Program-made: the position numbers and the translations under genes
The notes under the pieces: generated by a model
The model's input: only the letters and a program-made list of their open reading frames with translations
Told to the model about the DNA's origin: nothing
The model's database searches: none
NCBI GenBank assembly: GCA_964647745.1
Contig: CAZYJG010000049.1
Span: 1-11,027, forward strand
Direction of reading: 5' to 3'
Source: Thiopontia sp964647745
GTDB lineage: Bacteria > Pseudomonadota > Gammaproteobacteria > GCF-002020875
DNA: 11,027 nucleotides
In this document: one piece after another, positions 1 to 6,071 of the stretch
Layout: each line of letters opens with the position of its first letter
Position numbering within the stretch: the first letter of the stretch is position 1

Positions 1-120
1 CTCCTCCTGCCCGGGAGAGAGGAGATAGAGGATAAAGAGCGCATGCAGTGCCGCAGCCAACACAATCATGATTGCGAGGCGGAACATGGAGCGGTCCCTG
101 AAGCCGAAGCGCAGCCTCAT
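1..120 (-). CDS. N-terminal fragment of a probable TonB-like energy-transducer protein
   Basis: Forty codons are visible before the gene leaves the window. The product starts with a basic stretch (MRLRFGFRDRS) followed by one hydrophobic segment, about residues 13-34, containing ALHALFILYLL. A short basic cytoplasmic end, then one inner-membrane anchor with a histidine inside it, is the pattern of TonB N-termini. The ATG overlaps the apbE stop codon (ATGA), so translation is probably coupled to apbE. In pseudomonads a tonB gene (tonB3) lies directly after gshB; here apbE sits between them. The proline-rich spacer and C-terminal domain of TonB are outside the window, so another single-pass membrane protein is possible. 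Confidence 0.5.
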   Translation of the reverse strand, partial: MRLRFGFRDRSMFRLAIMIVLAAALHALFILYLLSPGQEE

Positions 121-1151
121 GAGACGGGCTCCAGCAGCTGGATCTGTACCCCCTCTTCCTGTTGAAGGGAGAGACGCCTCTGCATCGCCTCTGTCATATG
201 GTAGACCCCCGCCTCATCGATGATCAGAACATATTGGATCCCCATCGCTGCCGCAACCCTGGCACGCTGTTGAGGGGAGGCGACCAGGAGGGCGGTTGCA
301 GCGGCATCGGCAGTCACTGCATCGGGGTGGATTACAGTGGCCGAGCGGCTGCCACTGGCTGGCCATCCGGTGTCGGGGTTGATGATGTGGTGGTAGCGCT
401 GCCCCCGGTAGAGAAACATCCGTTCATAGTCACCAGAGGTGAAGATTGACTCATCCCCATCGGGCTGGAGTGCAGCAACGGGGTCCCCACCATCAGGGTT
501 GCGGATCCCGATACTCCAGGGCCGATCACCACGATTGCCAGTGGCGCGCAGATCCCCGCCGGTGTTCACAATCGCATTGTTGATGCCCAACGCCTTGAGC
601 TGGGAAACCGCTCGATCAATCGCGTACCCCTTGGCAATCCCCCCCAGATCGATCTTTAGCTGCCGGTTGCTGCTCTGGAGGGTGCCATCCTGCAGTTGAA
701 GATTGTCCAGCGAGGGGGTGCTTGAGAGCAGGTGGTCAATATCGGCCTCAGGAGGAGGGGGTCCGCTCCACTCTTCGCCATGAAATCCCCAGAGGGCAAC
801 CAGTTTCCCAATGCCGGGATTGAAGAGGTATTGACTCTCTCTGGAGAGCTCCCGGCTCCGCTCCAGCAGGGCTGTCGCCTCATCCGGGATGGGAATTGTG
901 CGCCCCTCTGCGATGGCCTGGTTGATCTCACCCAGGAGTCCGCCCTCTTTCCAGCCATGCCATGTGTTGTGCATGGCGGCAAAGTCCTCTCTGATCCGGC
1001 GGCTCGCCTCACTGCTCTGTTCTTCGGTTGCCCCCCAGATGGAGATGGAGACAACGGTTCCAAAGGCGAGGAACTGATCTTGATAGATCTCCGGTGAGCG
1101 GCTGCATCCGGAGAGCAGCAGTAGCAGAAGCGGAAAGAGAAGGCGTCTGAT
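117..1151 (-). CDS. apbE: FAD:protein FMN transferase (ApbE), lipoprotein, with non-canonical start codon
   Basis: ApbE moves FMN from FAD onto a Ser/Thr of exported or membrane flavoproteins such as NqrB/NqrC, RnfG/RnfD or NosR-type proteins, on the periplasmic side. Family motifs are present (numbered from the start used here): IDLGGIAKGYAID near 167-179, NTGGDLRATG 196-205, TSGDYER 238-244, HHIINPDTGWP 254-264, and the metal-binding DAVTADAAATA 277-287. The first in-frame ATG, at 974, would drop the conserved FGTVVSISIWG segment. The frame stays open upstream and encodes RRLLFPLLLLLLSGC, a clear lipoprotein signal with lipobox LSGC (Cys16). No ATG, GTG or TTG lies between the in-frame TGA at 1173-1175 and 974, so the start must be ATC at 1151 (344 residues, usual family length), ATA at 1157, or a CTG, or the base call is wrong. 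The gene follows the gshB stop at once and its own stop overlaps the next ATG. Confidence 0.9.
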   Translation of the reverse strand: MRRLLFPLLLLLLSGCSRSPEIYQDQFLAFGTVVSISIWGATEEQSSEASRRIREDFAAMHNTWHGWKEGGLLGEINQAIAEGRTIPIPDEATALLERSRELSRESQYLFNPGIGKLVALWGFHGEEWSGPPPPEADIDHLLSSTPSLDNLQLQDGTLQSSNRQLKIDLGGIAKGYAIDRAVSQLKALGINNAIVNTGGDLRATGNRGDRPWSIGIRNPDGGDPVAALQPDGDESIFTSGDYERMFLYRGQRYHHIINPDTGWPASGSRSATVIHPDAVTADAAATALLVASPQQRARVAAAMGIQYVLIIDEAGVYHMTEAMQRRLSLQQEEGVQIQLLEPVS

Positions 1152-1153
1152 AT

Positions 1154-2098
1154 CTATTTCTCTACTCTCCGCTCAATGGCATCCATCAGATTGCTGGCGA
1201 TGTTGAGGCCGAACTGTTGGTCCAGTTCACGGATGCAGGTGGGGCTGGTGACATTGATCTCGGTCAGCCACTCTCCAATGACATCAAGCCCTACAAAGAG
1301 AAGGCCATTCTCCTTCAGTAGGGGGGCAACCTGTTCGGCGATCTCCAGATCGCGGGCGCTCAGTGGCACCCCCTCACCACGCCCGCCTGCAGCCAGATTG
1401 CCCCGGTTCTCACCCTCCGCAGGGATTCTGGCCAGTGCATAGGGGACTGCCTCTCCATCCACCATCAGGATCCGCTTGTCACCCTCGGTGATCTCCGGCA
1501 CAAAGCGCTGGGCCATGATGTAGTGGTCGCCATCCCCGGTCATGGTCTCGATCACAACCCCGGTATTGGGGTCGCCGGAGCGGAGACGGAAGATGGATGT
1601 GCCACCCATGGCATCCAGTGGCTTGAGGATAATATCCTCCTGCGCAGCGAGAAAACTCCGGATGCGTTTTCCATTGCTGGTAACCAGAGTGGGTGGCGTC
1701 AGCTGGGGAAAGAGGGAGATTGCCAGCTTTTCATTGAAGTCGCGAAGCGCCCGTGGGCGGTTGACCACCAGGGCCCCATCACTCTCAGCCAACTCCAGAA
1801 GATGGGTTGCGTAGAGGTATTCGCGATCAAAGGGGGGGTCCTTGCGCATCAGGATTACATCCAGCTCCCCGAGTGGCAGGGTCTGCTGTTCACCCAGTAC
1901 ATACCACTGGCTGAGGTCATCCATCACCTGCAGCCGGTGTGTTCTGGCCTGAACAGTGCCACCCTGCAGAAAGAGATCGTCCATCTCCATATAGTGGAGT
2001 TCCCACCCCCGCTGCTGCCCCTCCAGCAACATTGCAAGTGAGCTGTCCTTGTGTGGATGGATTGACCGAATGGGGTCCATGACAATGCCCAATCTCAT
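1154..2098 (-). CDS. gshB: Glutathione synthetase
   Basis: Joins gamma-glutamylcysteine and glycine with ATP, the second step of glutathione synthesis, in the cytoplasm. The 314-residue product has the family length and the ATP-grasp fold signs: RKDPPFD at 85-91, ILKPLDAMGGTSIFR at 157-171, GDKRILMVDGE at 206-216, NLAAGGRGE at 234-242, and the metal- and ATP-site stretch INVTSPTCIRELD at 281-293. The ATG overlaps the gshA TGA (ATGA), and GGGGAGGG lies 6 bases upstream inside the end of gshA, so the start is well supported and translation is coupled. Nothing is missing or broken. Confidence 0.97.
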   Translation of the reverse strand: MRLGIVMDPIRSIHPHKDSSLAMLLEGQQRGWELHYMEMDDLFLQGGTVQARTHRLQVMDDLSQWYVLGEQQTLPLGELDVILMRKDPPFDREYLYATHLLELAESDGALVVNRPRALRDFNEKLAISLFPQLTPPTLVTSNGKRIRSFLAAQEDIILKPLDAMGGTSIFRLRSGDPNTGVVIETMTGDGDHYIMAQRFVPEITEGDKRILMVDGEAVPYALARIPAEGENRGNLAAGGRGEGVPLSARDLEIAEQVAPLLKENGLLFVGLDVIGEWLTEINVTSPTCIRELDQQFGLNIASNLMDAIERRVEK

Positions 2099-3402
2099 TC
2101 TCTGCCCTCCCCGATAACCTGATGAATCTCCCTTGCTGCAGCCAGCATGGCCAGGCGGGCAATCACACCATAGGCATAAAAGCGGTTGGGCTCTGCATCC
2201 GGTTCGCGACTTCGATCTGGAAGATTGAGTGGATTGGCAAAGGAGAGGGGTTCGAAGTGCATCCCCGGTGCGTTGAGGTTCTCGTTCTCTCTGCGTGCGG
2301 TGTGGACCCGGTAGAATCCTCCAATGACATGGTGATCCATCATGTAGACCACCGGCTCTGCAACCGCCTCATCCGGCCCAATGGTCTCAAAGGTGTAGAC
2401 CCCCTCCTGGATAATGACATCAGTGACACTCTGCCCCCCCTTGCCTTTGGCCATCTTGTTGCGCTGCTTGCGGTTGAGCTCATGGATCTCACTGGCGTGG
2501 TGGATGGTCATGATGCCCATGCCATAGGTGCCGGCATCGGCCTTGACCAGTACAAAGGGGGGCTGCTCCACGCCGTAGTGGTCATACTTTTTCTGGATCT
2601 CGCTCAGTAGGTGGTCCACATGGGAGGCCAGACACTCCTCTCCCTCCCGATTCTTGAAATCAATCTCGCCACACTTCTCAAACAGTGGATCGATCAGCCA
2701 GGGGTCGATCTCCAGTAGCTCCGAGAATTCGGAGGCAACCTGGCTGTAGTGTTGAAAGTGGTCCGATTTCCTGCGTTGGCTCCATCCCAGCCCCAGGGGG
2801 GGGATGATGGACTGTTCGAGACCCTTCAGTATCTCCGGTATCCCGTCCGAGAGGTCATTGTTCATCAGGATGACACAGGGGACAAAATCCTTGATCTGGA
2901 GTGTCTCCCCCGTACGTTCGACCGGCTCCAGCAGCACCTCCTTGCCGGAGGGGAGGGGGATGGTCATCGGGTTCTCCAGCTCCTCAATCAGGGAGCCGAT
3001 ACGGACCGCAAAACCGGCATGCTGGAGAATCTGCCTTAGCGTTGCAAGGCTCTCCAGGTAGAAGAGGTTGCGGGTGTGGCTCTCCGGGACAATCAGTATG
3101 TTGCATGCAGTCGGACAGACCCGTTCAACTGCGCTCTGGATCGCCTGTACCGAGAGGGGAAAGAAGGCGGGGTTGAGGTTGTTGAACCCGGCAGGAAAGA
3201 GGTTGGTATCCACCGGGGCAAGCTTGAAACCGGCATTTCTCAGGTCTACAGAGGTATAGAAGGGGGCGGCACTTCTCTTCCATTCGCTGCGGAGCCAGGT
3301 CTCAATCTGGGGCTGACGATCCAGAAGGTGGGTCTCTATCTCCCGCAGCGGGCCCGTCAGGGCAGTTGTAAGGTTTGGAACTGGCGTGTTGGTGTCGATC
3401 AT
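2095..3402 (-). CDS. gshA: Glutamate-cysteine ligase, A. ferrooxidans/proteobacterial type
   Basis: Catalyses the first, rate-limiting step of glutathione synthesis (gamma-glutamylcysteine formation). The 435-residue product is unlike the E. coli or plant types and matches the family first noted in Acidithiobacillus ferrooxidans. Visible marks are DLRNAGFKLAPVDTNLFPAG at 53-72, the segment LIVPESHTRN at 103-112, and an ATP-grasp-like loop VKADAGTYGMG at 286-296. It begins 5 bases after the rsmE stop and ends overlapping gshB, so both glutathione enzymes are made from one message. No strong Shine-Dalgarno is seen before this ATG, which fits reinitiation after rsmE. The family assignment is from recall of conserved segments, not from a search. 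Confidence 0.93.
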   Translation of the reverse strand: MIDTNTPVPNLTTALTGPLREIETHLLDRQPQIETWLRSEWKRSAAPFYTSVDLRNAGFKLAPVDTNLFPAGFNNLNPAFFPLSVQAIQSAVERVCPTACNILIVPESHTRNLFYLESLATLRQILQHAGFAVRIGSLIEELENPMTIPLPSGKEVLLEPVERTGETLQIKDFVPCVILMNNDLSDGIPEILKGLEQSIIPPLGLGWSQRRKSDHFQHYSQVASEFSELLEIDPWLIDPLFEKCGEIDFKNREGEECLASHVDHLLSEIQKKYDHYGVEQPPFVLVKADAGTYGMGIMTIHHASEIHELNRKQRNKMAKGKGGQSVTDVIIQEGVYTFETIGPDEAVAEPVVYMMDHHVIGGFYRVHTARRENENLNAPGMHFEPLSFANPLNLPDRSREPDAEPNRFYAYGVIARLAMLAAAREIHQVIGEGRE

Positions 3403-3407
3403 TTTGG

Positions 3408-4145
3408 TTACAGATCACCCCACAGGGCTTGCATGATGGTTATGGCTACGACAGAGGCGGTCTCTGTACGCAGGATTCTCGGCCCCATCTGTACCCCTTG
3501 ATACCCACTCTCTACTGCAGAGTTGATCTCCTGTAGGGTCAGTCCTCCCTCCGGCCCGGTAATGATACCAATTCTTCCCCCGTTTGGTTTCGATAGCTGA
3601 AAATCGGATAGTTTTCTCTCTGAGGCTGCATCCAGTACAAACCCATCTCCAGCCTTCCCTGAGGAGAGAAACGCGCTCCAGGAGAGTGGCGGATGGATTG
3701 GTGGAACCCGGTTGCGCCCACACTGCTCACAGGCGGAAATGGCCACCTTCTGCCAATGGTCCATCTTCTTCTCCATCCGTTTGGGGTCCAGTCGAACAAC
3801 GGTCCGCTCACAGAGCAGGGGGGTGATCGCCGAGACCCCGCACTCGGTCGCCTTCTGGATTACGTAGTCCATCCGCTCCCCCTTTGAGACCCCTTGAAAG
3901 AGGTGGATCTCCAGAGGGCTCTCGCAGTCGATCTCCACCCTCTCCCCCACCTGGACCGTGACGGACCGTTTCTCAATGGTCTGGATGGTTGCCGGAAGTT
4001 CACCACCTCTCCCATCAAACAGGATCAGCGGGGCAGAGGCTCGCATTCGCAGAACCTGAACCACATGGCGACGGGAGGCGTCATCCAGCTGTAACAGGGC
4101 GCCTGGGGTGATCGGTGTGGTGCTGTAGATTCTCGGGATTTGCAT
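3408..4145 (-). CDS. rsmE: 16S rRNA (uracil1498-N3)-methyltransferase RsmE
   Basis: SAM-dependent SPOUT-class enzyme that methylates U1498 of 16S rRNA in the 30S subunit. From ATG 4145 the protein is 245 residues, the usual size. It opens with MQIPRIYS, typical of the N-terminal PUA-like domain. The SPOUT knot marks follow: QGVSKGERMDYVIQKATECGV in the middle, IITGPEGG ending near 201, and MGPRILRTETA at about 220-230. An upstream GTG at 4172 would add nine residues (MERLYSPLL) that do not look like the family N-terminus and that fall on an inverted repeat, so I prefer 4145. Neither start has a clear ribosome binding site. It is the first gene of the operon with gshA and gshB. Confidence 0.95.
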   Translation of the reverse strand: MQIPRIYSTTPITPGALLQLDDASRRHVVQVLRMRASAPLILFDGRGGELPATIQTIEKRSVTVQVGERVEIDCESPLEIHLFQGVSKGERMDYVIQKATECGVSAITPLLCERTVVRLDPKRMEKKMDHWQKVAISACEQCGRNRVPPIHPPLSWSAFLSSGKAGDGFVLDAASERKLSDFQLSKPNGGRIGIITGPEGGLTLQEINSAVESGYQGVQMGPRILRTETASVVAITIMQALWGDL

Positions 4146-4151
4146 CAGGAG

Positions 4152-4171
4152 TGGAGAGTATAATCTCTCCA
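4152..4171. repeat. Inverted repeat just upstream of rsmE
   Basis: TGGAGAG and CTCTCCA (7 bp, perfect) flank TATAAT. The repeat ends six bases upstream of the preferred rsmE ATG. It could be an operator, since it contains a -10-like TATACT in the rsmE direction, or an RNA hairpin next to the start codon. Its function is unknown. Confidence 0.4.
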
Positions 4172-4271
4172 CTTTCGAACAAGAAGTGGCTCAGTTGCAA
4201 GAGGGTTGCAGAGACAGGCTCGGCAGTGTCCCATCTGCAGGGGATGGGTATTGAGAAAAATCAAAAATTGC

Positions 4272-4301
4272 TTGCATTCAGGTACATTAGAGAATTATAA
4301 T
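4272..4301 (+). promoter_or_regulatory. Sigma70 promoter for the candidate small RNA
   Basis: TTGCAT (4272-4277), 18-base spacer, perfect TATAAT (4296-4301). Transcription would start near 4307, exactly where the first RNA stem begins. The following transcript has no protein-coding gene on this strand before its terminator. Confidence 0.6.
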
Positions 4302-4324
4302 AGATCGTCTTGGGCTGGTGTCGG
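4297..4324 (-). promoter_or_regulatory. Possible rsmE-operon promoter, divergent and overlapping
   Basis: On the minus strand, CCGACA (4324-4319) and TATTAT (4302-4297) are 16 bases apart, a fair sigma70 pair. The -10 region overlaps that of the plus-strand promoter because ATTATAAT (4294-4301) is its own reverse complement. The rsmE leader would be about 145 nt. The -35 match is weak. Confidence 0.3.
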
Positions 4325-4441
4325 AATCACCCTCCTCCTCGAATTCCGGTACCGCTAATAGGCCCAGGCTGGTGCGCTTTTTTCCCCAATTGTAAAGAGC
4401 CACCACCGCCGGATCGGGCTCTGCCTGGTCCGGCATTTTTT
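4307..4441 (+). ncRNA. Candidate small RNA with a CCUCCUCCUC hairpin loop
   Basis: Between the predicted start and the terminator lies a two-part stem-loop. The outer stem pairs CUUGGGCU (4309-4316) with GGCCCAGG (4361-4368). An 11-bp inner stem pairs GGUGUCGGAAU (4317-4327) with AUUCCGGUACC (4343-4353), including two G-U pairs. The 15-base loop (4328-4342) contains CCUCCUCCUC, complementary to Shine-Dalgarno sequences. A single-stranded linker with a U6 run (4378-4383) joins it to the terminator hairpin. C-rich loops of this sort are known in small RNAs that mask ribosome binding sites. No open reading frame of note fits this stretch, and I do not recognise a named family. The case rests on promoter, structure and terminator agreeing; expression is not shown. 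Confidence 0.6.
4408..4441 (+). terminator. Rho-independent terminator of the small RNA
   Basis: A 12-bp hairpin (4408-4419 with 4423-4434, loop UCU, two G-U pairs) is followed by A and six T. It works in the plus direction only: on the minus strand no T-run follows. AGAGCC (4396-4401) can pair with GGCUCU (4417-4422), a weaker competing fold. Confidence 0.8.
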
Positions 4442-4491
4442 ATGGGCGGGTACCTTGAAATGCTGAATTCAGCTTGCTGTGCTGCCAACAA

Positions 4492-5025
4492 TTAACGGGT
4501 GGCCTTTCCATCCAGGCTGATCCGGTTTTTCTCTTCCCAGTATTGGCGGATTCCATCGCTCCCCTTCCTCTGGATCCACTCATCCAGTGTCTCACGGGGT
4601 CCCAACAGCTCCATGCGAGGCACCCCAAAGCCACACGATGTGTGCACCAGATCCACAGAAAGATCAATGAGTTGCCTTCCTCCTTCCTGTCCCGGGAAGT
4701 GGTGGCTCAGTTCGTTCCACTGCGCCTCGTCAGGGTGGATGGTGGTGGCCTCTCCATAGGCACGGAGTATCAGCGGCTTCTCTCCAAAGGAGCAGAACAT
4801 CAGGGTCATTCTGGGGTCTTCGAGCAGATGGGCTGCGGTCTCATTCCCGCTTCCGGTCAGGTTGACCCAGAGAATCCGGTTGGGGTCGAGGACCCGAAGG
4901 GTGTCCAGCCCCTTGGGGGAGAGGTTGATTCGCCCCTCTTTGGGGGCGGTGGCCACAAAGTAGAGCGGCTGCTGCCGAATGAATTCGATATGGCTCTGAC
5001 TCAGGGCGGCATGGAGTTGACCCAT
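4492..5025 (-). CDS. Pyridoxamine 5'-phosphate oxidase-family protein (FMN-binding split barrel)
   Basis: The 177-residue product resembles the small PNPOx-like split-barrel proteins that bind FMN or similar cofactors. Recognisable stretches are PLYFVATAPKEGRINLSPKG (20-39), ILWVNLTGSGNETAAHLLED near 51-70, and MTLMFCSFGEKPLILRAYGE near 73-92. The C-terminal part has HTSCGFGVPRMELLG and a charged end. It lacks enough of PdxH to be called pyridoxine-phosphate oxidase, and the substrate is unknown. It starts 5 bases after the metF stop with a purine-rich AGGGGGTAG upstream, so it is co-transcribed with metF. MetF is also a flavoprotein, but a functional link is only a guess. Confidence 0.85.
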   Translation of the reverse strand: MGQLHAALSQSHIEFIRQQPLYFVATAPKEGRINLSPKGLDTLRVLDPNRILWVNLTGSGNETAAHLLEDPRMTLMFCSFGEKPLILRAYGEATTIHPDEAQWNELSHHFPGQEGGRQLIDLSVDLVHTSCGFGVPRMELLGPRETLDEWIQRKGSDGIRQYWEEKNRISLDGKATR

Positions 5026-5030
5026 GGCGA

Positions 5031-5879
5031 CTACCCCCTGTCCGGATCCAGCGCCCTGTATACCTGAAGGGTCGCTGCAGACTGGTTCATGGTGTAGAAG
5101 TGGAGGCCGGGGGCACCGGCACCCAGCAGATCCTGGCAGAGCCGGGTGGTGACATCGAGCCCAAAGGCTCGCAGTGATTCAGTATCATCACGGTAGGCGA
5201 TCAGTCGCTCCCGGATCCAGCGCGGGATCTCCGCCCCGCACATCTCGGAGAAGCGGGCCAGGTTGGTGTAATTGGTGATCGGCATGATGCCCGGGACAAT
5301 GGGCAGTTCAAGCCCCATGGCGGCGCAGTCCTCACCGAAACGGAGATAGGCATCAATATTGTAGAAGTATTGGGTAATGGCGCTATCGGCACCGGCCTCC
5401 ACCTTGCGTTTGAAGTTCTGCAGGTCGGTGAAGGCATCCGGGGCCTGAGGGTGGAACTCGGGATAGGCCGCCACCTCAATGTGGAAGTGGTCCCCTGTCT
5501 GCTCACGAATAAATGTGACCAGCTCGTTGGCATAGCGGAAATCACCCGATGCACCCATCCCGGAGGGCATATCCCCCCGTAGTGCCACAATGCGGTGGAT
5601 CCCCTGCTCCTGGTACCCCTTCAGGATATTGGTGATGCTCTCCCGGGTGGAGCCGATACAGGAGAGGTGGGGCGCAGCCTCGACCCCCTGTCTCTGGATA
5701 TCCATAACCGCATCATAGGTCCCCTCCTGGGTGCTGCCTCCGGCACCAAAGGTGACCGATGCGTAGACAGGCTGTATCGACTTAAACAGGGTTTTCTGGG
5801 TGGTTGCCAGATTCTCACGTCCCTTGTCAGTTTTTGGGGGGAAGAACTCCAGGCTGAATTGGGGGGCTGTGTCACTCAT
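5031..5879 (-). CDS. metF: Methylenetetrahydrofolate reductase
   Basis: FAD enzyme that reduces 5,10-methylene-THF to 5-methyl-THF, the methyl donor for methionine synthase. From ATG 5879 the protein is 282 residues. Family marks are SLEFFPPK (9-16, catalytic Glu11), VTFGAGGST (42-50), ALRGDMP (99-105, FAD-contacting Asp103), EVAAYPEFHP (135-144), TQYFYN (169-174) and LHFYTMN (259-265). The frame stays open upstream to 5951, but those 24 extra residues (starting MFCFSLRLCVFARDR) come from the inverted-repeat element, so the MSDTAPQF start is right. There is no strong ribosome binding site before it. The gene lies after ahcY and before the split-barrel gene. Confidence 0.97.
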   Translation of the reverse strand: MSDTAPQFSLEFFPPKTDKGRENLATTQKTLFKSIQPVYASVTFGAGGSTQEGTYDAVMDIQRQGVEAAPHLSCIGSTRESITNILKGYQEQGIHRIVALRGDMPSGMGASGDFRYANELVTFIREQTGDHFHIEVAAYPEFHPQAPDAFTDLQNFKRKVEAGADSAITQYFYNIDAYLRFGEDCAAMGLELPIVPGIMPITNYTNLARFSEMCGAEIPRWIRERLIAYRDDTESLRAFGLDVTTRLCQDLLGAGAPGLHFYTMNQSAATLQVYRALDPDRG

Positions 5880-5901
5880 TTTCAGTAAGTCCAGGCATGA
5901 A

Positions 5902-6067
5902 AAAAAGCGATCTCGCGCAAAGACGCAAAGACGCAAAGAAAAGCAAAACACAATAGAGAGCTTTTATCAGTTCTCAATTGGGTTGATGAAGTAGCAGTCT
6001 CGCACAAAGTGAGAATGTTGCAACACTCTCTTTCGTGGCTTTGCGTCTTTGCGCGAGGCTGCTTTTT
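5902..6067. mobile_element. MITE-like element with terminal inverted repeats of the CGCAAAGA type
   Basis: The ends are 29-bp inverted repeats (5902-5930 and 6039-6067), with a perfect 19-bp core, CTCGCGCAAAGACGCAAAG against its reverse complement, and an outer AAAAAGC / GCTTTTT match; three positions between differ. The roughly 108-bp interior codes for nothing I recognise. CGCAAAGACGCAAAG-type intergenic repeats are widespread in many bacterial genomes. The element fills nearly all of the ahcY-metF gap and adds a potential hairpin to the message. No clear target-site duplication was seen. Confidence 0.65.
5916..5939 (+). repeat. Three tandem copies of CGCAAAGA
   Basis: Exact 8-base units at 5916-5923, 5924-5931 and 5932-5939, in the left end of the inverted-repeat element. 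The right end holds fewer units, so unit number may vary by slippage. Confidence 0.85.
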
Positions 6068-6071
6068 GCTG

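Noticed and set aside
4328..4342. Minus-strand reading of the hairpin as an RsmY/RsmZ-like GGA decoy
   Set aside because: GGA motifs appear in the loop on that strand, but only one such loop exists and the terminator supports the plus strand.
4378..4383. First U-run as an early terminator of the small RNA
   Set aside because: Nine unpaired bases separate it from the upstream stem, so it lacks the usual hairpin-U-run geometry.
4408..4434. Terminator for the metF and split-barrel transcript on the minus strand
   Set aside because: The hairpin is present on both strands, but on the minus strand it is followed by GGTGGTGG rather than a T-run.
5880..5951. Extended N-terminus of MetF
   Set aside because: These codons are the reverse of the CGCAAAGA repeat and its flank; the conserved protein begins at MSDTAPQF.
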